From positions 1-9,120 of the forward strand of contig JBAZQZ010000034.1 in the NCBI GenBank assembly GCA_041663205.1: DNA of 9,120 nucleotides. Reading direction: 5' to 3'. Below, piece after piece: positions 1-5,650 of this stretch; the first letter of the stretch is position 1, and every line of letters starts with the position of its first letter. The notes beneath the pieces were generated by a model. It saw only the letters and a list, made by a program, of their open reading frames with translations. It had not been told where the DNA came from and searched no databases. This DNA is from UM-FILTER-38-24 sp041663205. GTDB taxonomy: Bacteria; Patescibacteriota; Gracilibacteria; UBA1369; LOWO2-01-FULL-3. Made by a program: the position numbers and the translations under genes.

Positions 1-644
1 TGAAAATGGGGCGTCGTATTTTTGATAATATCAAGAAAGCGATGGCATATATCATAAGTGTTCATGTGCCTATTGCTGGGTTGGCGCTTTTTCCCGTGTT
101 ATTTAATTGGCCAATAGTTTTTTATCCTTTGCATGTCGTTTTCTTGGAGTTGATTATTGATCCTGTGTGCTCTATTGTTTTTGAGGCTGAAACAGAAGAG
201 GATGATGTCATGTCCCGGCCGCCGAGAAATCCGTCGGAGCCGCTTTTCAGTAAAAGTCTTTTGCTGAGGAGTTTTTTGCAGGGAGCGTTTTCTTTGATTA
301 TGATTTCCGTCGTTTTCAATACCGCTTTGTCTTACGGTTTTGCCGATGCTTATTCCAGAACGCTTGCGTTTATTACTCTTATTTTTTCAAATCTGGGACT
401 AATTTTTGTTAACAGATTTTTGGGGCATTCGATTCTGAAGGCTTTTACGGCCAAGAATCCGGCGCTTTTGTATGTCGTTTTTGGTGCGATTTTCCTTTTG
501 GTTTTGACTGTTTATGTCCCGTTTATGCAAGATATTTTCAGGTTCGAGAGAATTTCCATTTTACATTTCTTGACGGTTGCTTCGATTGGTTTTGCGGCGG
601 GGATGTTTTGGAAAGTTGTGGGGTTATTTGAATTTAAAAAATAG
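1..644 (+). CDS. P2-type cation-translocating ATPase, C-terminal membrane half (5' end outside window)
   Basis: The reading frame is open to the left edge (an AAA codon precedes the ATG at 6), so that ATG is internal and the catalytic P, N and A domains lie upstream of the window. What remains matches the C-terminal membrane domain of P2-type ATPases, which couple ATP hydrolysis to cation transport across the cytoplasmic membrane. The fragment opens with the GRRIFDNIKKA linker that leads into TM5. TM5 and TM6 follow (about residues 14-60 from the internal Met), then the conserved loop MSRPPRNPSEPL, equivalent to the MDRPPR-PKEPL loop of SERCA pumps. Four more hydrophobic segments, TM7-TM10, complete the usual six. 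TM6 carries LELIIDP in place of the SERCA NLVTDG motif: the key Asp is kept but other calcium ligands are changed, so calcium should not be assumed as the substrate. The stop is TAG. The next gene starts 15 nt on, suggesting co-transcription. Family call is firm; ion specificity is unknown. Confidence 0.9.
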   Translation, partial: KMGRRIFDNIKKAMAYIISVHVPIAGLALFPVLFNWPIVFYPLHVVFLELIIDPVCSIVFEAETEEDDVMSRPPRNPSEPLFSKSLLLRSFLQGAFSLIMISVVFNTALSYGFADAYSRTLAFITLIFSNLGLIFVNRFLGHSILKAFTAKNPALLYVVFGAIFLLVLTVYVPFMQDIFRFERISILHFLTVASIGFAAGMFWKVVGLFEFKK

Positions 645-659
645 TTTCATGCTTTTGTT

Positions 660-2279
660 ATGGAAAAAACTTGCAAACAATGCGGTGAAAAGTTTGAGGT
701 GATGGAAGAAGATTTAAAGTTATATGAAAAAGTTTCGCCGGTTTTTAATGGGAAAAAATATTTGATTCCGGCTCCTGATATATGTCCGGATTGCAGATTT
801 CAGAGGAGGGCTCTTCTTAGGAATGAACATTCTTATTATCACAATGTTTCCGCATTTTCAGGGAAACCGCTGATTTCCATATATTCTCCGGATAGGCCGT
901 ACAAAGTTATTTCTTATGATGAATGGTGGGGGGATTCTTGGAATGTGCTTGATTATGGGGTGGATTTCGATTTTGATAGGCCGTTTTTTTCGCGATTTGA
1001 TGAGCTTTTTAAGGCTGTTCCGAAAATCAATTTAATCCAGGACGGAACTTCTGAGAATTGCGAATATACAAATTTTGGCGCTGAAAATAAAAATTGTTAT
1101 CTTGCCACGGCATTTCGTTCGGAGAATATTTATTATTCAATAGACGTGTTTATAAGCAAGGATTGCGTGGACTGTTTGCACATTATGAATTGTGAAAAAT
1201 TGTATGAAAGTGTTTGTTGTGACAAATGTTACAACAGTTTTTATTTAAAGGACTGTAACGAATGTTTCGATTCATATTTTTTGGAAGATTGTATCTCGTG
1301 TAAAAAATGTATCGGTTGTAAGAATTTGCGACACAAGCAGTTTTATATATTCAATAAGCCATATTCCGAGGATGAATATTTGCGCAAACTTAAAGAATTT
1401 AATTTTAATGATGTGTCCGGCGTTGAAGAATTCAGGAAAAAATTTTACGAATTTAAGTTGAAGTTTTCGTATGTTTTTGCGAGACAAAAATTTTCGGAGG
1501 ATAGCAGTGGCGATTTTTTGGATGGAGCAAAACATTGTCATCATTGTTATATTGTTGTAGGCGGAGCTGAGCATTGCAGGTATTCGAATACAATCGGACT
1601 TAATGGCAGGGATGTCATTGATTCCAGCAATACCACTGGCGAATTAAATTGTTTTGTTGACGGTTTACTTAATTCATCGAGAGTTATTTTTTCGCATTTT
1701 CTGAGAAATTGTTCGGAAGTTTCCTATTCAATGTTTTGTTATAACTGCCAAAATTTGTTTGGGTGTACGGGGCTTGTACGTAAACAATATTGTATTTTCA
1801 ACAAGCAATATACGAAGGAAAAGTATGATGAAATTGTGCCAAAAATTGTTGAGCACATGCAGAAAACAGGTGAGTGGGGAAAATATTTTCCCGCGAAGCT
1901 TTCGGCTTTCGGATACAATGAAACTTGGGGAAATGACATGGTGCCTTTAAGCAAAGAAGAGGCCTTGGATAAGGGATTTAAGTGGAGTGATTATAAGCAG
2001 GAAGTTGAGGTGAGTGGTGGTGGTTATATTATTTGTGAAGTGAGCGGAAGGCTTTTTAGACCGGTAAAACAGGAGGTTGAGTTTTATAAAAAACAGGGAA
2101 TTCCTTCTCCGCGTTTGCATCCCGATGTGCGTATTGCGCGGAGGTATGCGATGCGCAATCCATTCAGGTTTTGGGAGCGTAAGTGCATGAAATGTGACAA
2201 AGATATTGTGACGACCTATGATCCGAAGCGTCCGGAAATTGTGTATTGCGAGGAGTGTTATTTGAAGGAAGTGTATTAG
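660..2279 (+). CDS. Cysteine-rich zinc-ribbon repeat protein of unknown function
   Basis: No function is known to me. I recognise the family as a common hypothetical protein of Candidate Phyla Radiation bacteria. The 539-residue product is soluble-looking, with no signal peptide or membrane segment, and has 32 cysteines. The N-terminus has two CxxC pairs (C5/C8 and C42/C45), a likely zinc-binding module, followed by RRALLRNE and an aromatic stretch (SYDEWWGDSW, then DFDFDRPFF). Residues 169-220 hold CxxC pairs spaced 12 residues apart (C187/C190, C199/C202, C211/C214), suggesting a short solenoid or a metal-rich scaffold. A module ending in KQ-(F/Y)-(Y/C)-IFNK occurs twice, near 220-244 and 369-393. 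The C-terminus has a second zinc ribbon (C509/C512 and C530/C533) ending in YCEECYLKEVY. ATG 660 gives Met-Glu-Lys-Thr directly before the first CxxC; there is no Shine-Dalgarno. The gene sits between the ATPase gene (15 nt) and rsmE (17 nt). Nucleic-acid binding or metal binding are guesses only. Confidence 0.88.
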   Translation: MEKTCKQCGEKFEVMEEDLKLYEKVSPVFNGKKYLIPAPDICPDCRFQRRALLRNEHSYYHNVSAFSGKPLISIYSPDRPYKVISYDEWWGDSWNVLDYGVDFDFDRPFFSRFDELFKAVPKINLIQDGTSENCEYTNFGAENKNCYLATAFRSENIYYSIDVFISKDCVDCLHIMNCEKLYESVCCDKCYNSFYLKDCNECFDSYFLEDCISCKKCIGCKNLRHKQFYIFNKPYSEDEYLRKLKEFNFNDVSGVEEFRKKFYEFKLKFSYVFARQKFSEDSSGDFLDGAKHCHHCYIVVGGAEHCRYSNTIGLNGRDVIDSSNTTGELNCFVDGLLNSSRVIFSHFLRNCSEVSYSMFCYNCQNLFGCTGLVRKQYCIFNKQYTKEKYDEIVPKIVEHMQKTGEWGKYFPAKLSAFGYNETWGNDMVPLSKEEALDKGFKWSDYKQEVEVSGGGYIICEVSGRLFRPVKQEVEFYKKQGIPSPRLHPDVRIARRYAMRNPFRFWERKCMKCDKDIVTTYDPKRPEIVYCEECYLKEVY

Positions 2280-2296
2280 TTTGGTATTATGCGGTC

Positions 2297-3022
2297 ATGC
2301 AACATTTTTTTATAAATCAGGAATTAAAGGAGGGGAAAATTGTCGTTACGGACGAGGATTTGGTGCATCAGATGCGGAATGTGATGAGGTTTGAGGCGGG
2401 GGACAAGTGTGTTTTTCTTGACGGGAAGGGCGCGAAGGCGGATGGGGTTTTTGAGGTTGTTGCGAAAAAAGAGGTGGTTATAGTTTTGTCGGAGGTCTCT
2501 TTTTGCGCTTTAGGTGGACGAAAAGTTAGTCTTTATGTCGCTTTGTCGAAAAAACCTGCGACGATGGAATTGATCGTGCAAAAAGCGACGGAGATTGGAG
2601 TCACCGATATTTTTCCGCTTGTGACGGGCAGATGTCAGGTGAAGGAAATGAGGAATGTTCCGAGATTTCTTTCTATTGTCAGGGAGGCGGCCGAGCAAAG
2701 CGAAAGATGTGTTTTACCTGTATTACATGAGGTTATTTCGTGGAAAGATTTTTTGAAAAATTTTCCGGAGGGCGAAGTCTTGGTCGGGGATGCGAGAAAA
2801 TATGACGTGAAGTTGGGGGAATATTTGAGGGGGAGGAATGTGGGTGGAGAAAGGGAAAACTTGGATGTGGTTAGCGTGGTAATCGGGCCTGAGGGAGGGC
2901 TTAGCGATGAGGAAATTTCTGATGCTAAATCTAAAGGTGCAAAAATCTTTTTACTTGGTGAAAATGTGCTGAGGATTGAGACGGCGGCAATCTCCGCGCT
3001 TTCTCTTGTTATTTTTGGATAG
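2297..3022 (+). CDS. rsmE: 16S rRNA (uracil(1498)-N(3))-methyltransferase RsmE
   Basis: RsmE uses S-adenosylmethionine to methylate N3 of U1498 in helix 44 of 16S rRNA, near the decoding site of the 30S subunit. The 241-residue product has the usual family length. It has an N-terminal PUA-like RNA-binding part (MQHFFI at the start, then HQMRNVMRFEAGD at 24-36) and a SPOUT (trefoil-knot) methyltransferase domain. Diagnostic pieces are KATEIGV (96-102), EAAEQSER (130-137), VIGPEGGLSDEEI (195-207) and LGENVLRIETAA (220-231); the last two form the cofactor-binding knot. The frame stays open upstream to another ATG at 2246, but that would overlap the previous gene and add 17 residues not expected in the family. 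ATG 2297 gives the characteristic M-x-x-FF start. No Shine-Dalgarno precedes it. The spacing suggests translation coupled to the upstream zinc-ribbon gene. The stop is TAG. Confidence 0.95.
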   Translation: MQHFFINQELKEGKIVVTDEDLVHQMRNVMRFEAGDKCVFLDGKGAKADGVFEVVAKKEVVIVLSEVSFCALGGRKVSLYVALSKKPATMELIVQKATEIGVTDIFPLVTGRCQVKEMRNVPRFLSIVREAAEQSERCVLPVLHEVISWKDFLKNFPEGEVLVGDARKYDVKLGEYLRGRNVGGERENLDVVSVVIGPEGGLSDEEISDAKSKGAKIFLLGENVLRIETAAISALSLVIFG

Positions 3023-3024
3023 GT

Positions 3025-3051
3025 TTGGCATACTTCAGCCTTAAATTTAAT
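3025..3051 (+). promoter_or_regulatory. Possible weak sigma-70-type promoter for the sigma-like gene
   Basis: In the 41-nt gap after rsmE, TTGGCA (3025-3030) matches the -35 consensus at 5 of 6 bases, and TTTAAT (3046-3051) matches the -10 consensus at 5 of 6. The spacer is only 15 nt, shorter than the usual 17, and such boxes arise easily in AT-rich gaps. If real, transcription would start close to the ATG at 3064. Confidence 0.25.
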
Positions 3052-3055
3052 TTTC

Positions 3056-3066
3056 AGGTATAAATG
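3056..3066 (+). promoter_or_regulatory. Partial Shine-Dalgarno and start codon of the sigma-like gene
   Basis: AGGT at 3056-3059 lies 4 nt before ATG 3064. It is a short match with tight spacing, but among the clearest ribosome-binding signals at a start in this window; most other starts have none. It supports ATG 3064 as the start. Confidence 0.4.
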
Positions 3067-5592
3067 GCGCAGTATGGGGTTTTTCATAGGGGAGGGAGTG
3101 TTGTCGGTGGCAAAGAACCGCGTTTTTCTTTCGGGGAAAGGGTTCTTGATCCGGCTGATTGTGCTGAGGTAAAGGAAACATATGGCGCTTTGGTTAAAAG
3201 AGAGGCTGAATATTTTTGTAAAGGAATTTGTTCTGCCGACGGGATTGTTGAAAATGTTTTAAGTCGTGTTTTGGGGGTCCTTGAAAATGGCGAGTGGACT
3301 CATCTTTTGCAGGTTGTTCAGTATGTCAGATTTTTTATAATTTTGGCGGTCGGGAAAGAAGCTTTTTTGAACGGAATTTTTAATGGTTATAACAGGAAAG
3401 AGTTTTTGAAGAAGGATGTTGATGTCATTGTTTCGGAATTGAGGCGGGCTTTTATGGAGACTGTGGCATCACCGGAGTTTTGTGCCGAGGGGGCGTGTTT
3501 TGTCGATGAAATGCGGAAGAGCGTGAAGTTGCCTTCTCTTTTGGTCCGTAGAAAATTCAAGGCGGTGTCGGCTTTGGCGGAGGAGGAATGTGATGATTCG
3601 ATTGAGGATGCGGTGAAAGTGAAACCCGAAGATAAAGGTTCGGGGGTCGGGTGCACGGATCTTAAGGAGAGGAGTATTAGCGAGAAGGCGAATTCTCTTG
3701 CGCAGAAGGCGTTTGGGTTTGATGTTGCCTTGGATAGAAACTGGAAACTGATGCGGGCGGTGAGAATTCTTCCTGGAAGCGAAGTCGGGAGGGCAAAGGT
3801 TTTGGAGGTTACTAAAAAGATGCTTAAAACGAGGATTCCGGCGGGATTTTTGAATGTTGAAGGGGTTGAGGAAGACAGATTATCTTATTCTCAAATTAAT
3901 GATACTGCGACTAATTTTATTTTTTGGGCGCTTGATAATGTTTTTAAAAAAGGCGGGGGACTCAAAGACAGGGAAAGGAGATTTTCCGATGTCCATAAAT
4001 TTGTTTTGTATCTCGCTATTTTCAGGGGGATTAGTTTTGAAAAAATTTGTGAGTATTGTAAATGGATTTCCGCCAAGAACGAGAGGAATAAGGAAAAATT
4101 GGAGAAAAGAGGGGTTTTTTCTGAAATTCCCGCTGAAATACGGGATTTGACTCCCGAGAAGGCCGAGGAAATTTATGAGGAGGTCAGGGCTTTTGTTGAA
4201 GAAGATGGTGGCGTGACTATGCGAAAGTTTTTGCGTGATGTCGGGAGCGGGGTTGACAGAGGATGGTTACGGCAGATGGAAGGGGTCAGCAGGCTGAGAA
4301 ATTCTTATACCGATGTGCGCGGGCTTGAGAATGTGGCCGAATTGGGAATGGTCGGGTTTGGAGAAATTCCTTATCCGAAAAACGATTTTGAGAGTGAGGT
4401 GCTTTGTACAGATGTTGTTTGTATGCAGGCCGGAAGTTTGGTTGCCAGGAGGAAAGTTTTGACTTCTGTCACGAGGCTTATAGCAAAGTATGCTTTGAGG
4501 AAGCATAATGAAGATGAGGAGTACTCGGATGGGGTTCCGGAAGAAAGTATTGATATTGCGCAAGAAGTTTGGAGAGGTGTTTTCAGGGTGCTTTCCAGGA
4601 TTGATCCTTTCAAGTCAAAGCCGTCTACGTATATTGCGTGGTGGATAGATCAGGTCGGAGGAAGATATTTTATGGAGAAAGGGTTGGTGCGTGATCCCGT
4701 TTATTTTTATTCCATTGTCAAGTTTTTTCGCAAGAATCCTGATGCGACCGATGAGGAAGCCAGACGCGAATTGAAGTCGTACGGCAGTCGTCGAGATCAA
4801 GCCAGGATTGGTGATGATATTCTTATGGATGCGAGAAAAAGAGCAAGAGGGGAAAAGGGGCTTGATTATATTGATTCGGTTGCCGGGGACAAGGGGACGA
4901 ATGACAGAGGGGCTATGGTCAGGGAATTGACTGTCGGTTTTTTTGATAATGATGAAGATGCCAGGATTGATTCCACTATTAAGGGAAAGGCTGATAGAAT
5001 TTCTCCGTATTTGAGTGAGAGAGACAAAGTTGTTCTTGAAAAAAAGATTGTAGGTTTGCAGACGCTTGAAGAAGTCGGGACGGTTCTTGGGGTGACGAGG
5101 GAGAGGGTTCGTCAGCTTGAAAGGGATATTCTAGAAATGCTTGTTCCTTTTGGTCAGGTTGGGGGTTCGAAAAAACCTTCATCAAGAAAAATAAAGGGCG
5201 TGGATCTTTTTTCCCGCACTTTCAAGAGGATTGAAGGCGGGGGAAATGTGATGGTTGTGGTTGAGGACCCGGCGGCTTTTGAGTCTTGGATTGAAAAAAA
5301 TGTTCCGGAGGATTTGAGGGCGGCTTTTAAAATTTATTTGTCTGTTGATATAAGTGGCGGGGCGTCTCTTTTTAAGCTTTTTGATAGGATTAAGGATTGT
5401 GTGGGGGATGGCGAAGGTGCTCAGATTGGAGTTGTCAAAAAGAGATTAAGGGCTGTGTATGCCACGCTTTGCGCTCAGCTGGAACGTGTTGAGGAGGAGG
5501 AGAGATTTGTTCATATTTTTTTCGGAGAGGAATATTCGCGTAGAGTCAGGGCACAATTTAATTCTTTATTGGACTTGAATTTGGATGAGTAA
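3064..5592 (+). CDS. Oversized sigma-70 family RNA polymerase sigma factor-like protein
   Basis: This 842-residue protein carries a sigma-70 core inside a much longer chain. Region 2 (about 455-540) has the core-polymerase-binding pattern D497-I-A-Q500-E501 and the -10 element helix PSTYIAWWIDQVGGR (520-534), keeping the aromatic residues used for promoter melting (Y523, W526, W527). A region-3-like stretch follows to about 640, including an acidic linker DYIDSVAGDKGTND that could serve as the sigma finger. Region 4 (about 645-695) is very well kept: LSERDKVVLEKK, then TLEEVGTVLGVTRERVRQLE (667-686), with R679, E680, R683 and Q684 matching the -35-reading residues of E. coli RpoD. Residues 1-450 and 696-842 match nothing I recognise; 312-350 may be a degenerate helix-turn-helix. 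No clear region 1.2 is visible before region 2. Most bacterial sigma factors are about half to two thirds this length. It follows rsmE by 41 nt. Whether it is the housekeeping or an alternative sigma cannot be told from this window. Confidence 0.88.
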   Translation: MAQYGVFHRGGSVVGGKEPRFSFGERVLDPADCAEVKETYGALVKREAEYFCKGICSADGIVENVLSRVLGVLENGEWTHLLQVVQYVRFFIILAVGKEAFLNGIFNGYNRKEFLKKDVDVIVSELRRAFMETVASPEFCAEGACFVDEMRKSVKLPSLLVRRKFKAVSALAEEECDDSIEDAVKVKPEDKGSGVGCTDLKERSISEKANSLAQKAFGFDVALDRNWKLMRAVRILPGSEVGRAKVLEVTKKMLKTRIPAGFLNVEGVEEDRLSYSQINDTATNFIFWALDNVFKKGGGLKDRERRFSDVHKFVLYLAIFRGISFEKICEYCKWISAKNERNKEKLEKRGVFSEIPAEIRDLTPEKAEEIYEEVRAFVEEDGGVTMRKFLRDVGSGVDRGWLRQMEGVSRLRNSYTDVRGLENVAELGMVGFGEIPYPKNDFESEVLCTDVVCMQAGSLVARRKVLTSVTRLIAKYALRKHNEDEEYSDGVPEESIDIAQEVWRGVFRVLSRIDPFKSKPSTYIAWWIDQVGGRYFMEKGLVRDPVYFYSIVKFFRKNPDATDEEARRELKSYGSRRDQARIGDDILMDARKRARGEKGLDYIDSVAGDKGTNDRGAMVRELTVGFFDNDEDARIDSTIKGKADRISPYLSERDKVVLEKKIVGLQTLEEVGTVLGVTRERVRQLERDILEMLVPFGQVGGSKKPSSRKIKGVDLFSRTFKRIEGGGNVMVVVEDPAAFESWIEKNVPEDLRAAFKIYLSVDISGGASLFKLFDRIKDCVGDGEGAQIGVVKKRLRAVYATLCAQLERVEEEERFVHIFFGEEYSRRVRAQFNSLLDLNLDE

Positions 5593-5602
5593 ATTGCTAG
5601 TA

Positions 5603-5631
5603 TTGTCCAGCAAACTTTTTATATCTTTAAT
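5603..5631 (+). promoter_or_regulatory. Candidate promoter of hppA
   Basis: In the 58-nt gap before hppA, TTGTCC (5603-5608, 4 of 6 to the -35 consensus) and TTTAAT (5626-5631, 5 of 6 to the -10 consensus) are separated by exactly 17 nt. Transcription would begin near 5638, about 13 nt before ATG 5651, which would exclude the in-frame ATG at 5585 as the start for this transcript. Inference from sequence only. Confidence 0.45.
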
Positions 5632-5650
5632 ATTTTTTAATTCATTTCAG

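Noticed and set aside
2246..2296. Upstream ATG extending rsmE by 17 residues
   Set aside because: It overlaps the end of the zinc-ribbon gene and the added residues do not fit the family start; ATG 2297 gives the expected MQHFF.
2326..2342. AAAGGAGG followed by TTG, a textbook Shine-Dalgarno inside rsmE
   Set aside because: It encodes Lys-Glu-Gly of the RsmE N-terminus; the TTG is out of frame, and starting later would remove conserved family residues.
3041..3050. Perfect palindrome TTAAATTTAA in the rsmE-sigma gap
   Set aside because: Ten A/T bases can be palindromic by chance in an AT-rich gap; there is no second copy to suggest an operator.
2635..3087. 150-codon open frame on the - strand
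   Set aside because: It lies opposite rsmE and the start of the sigma-like gene; its translation is Ser/Pro/Leu-rich with no recognisable motif, and rsmE on the + strand is certain.
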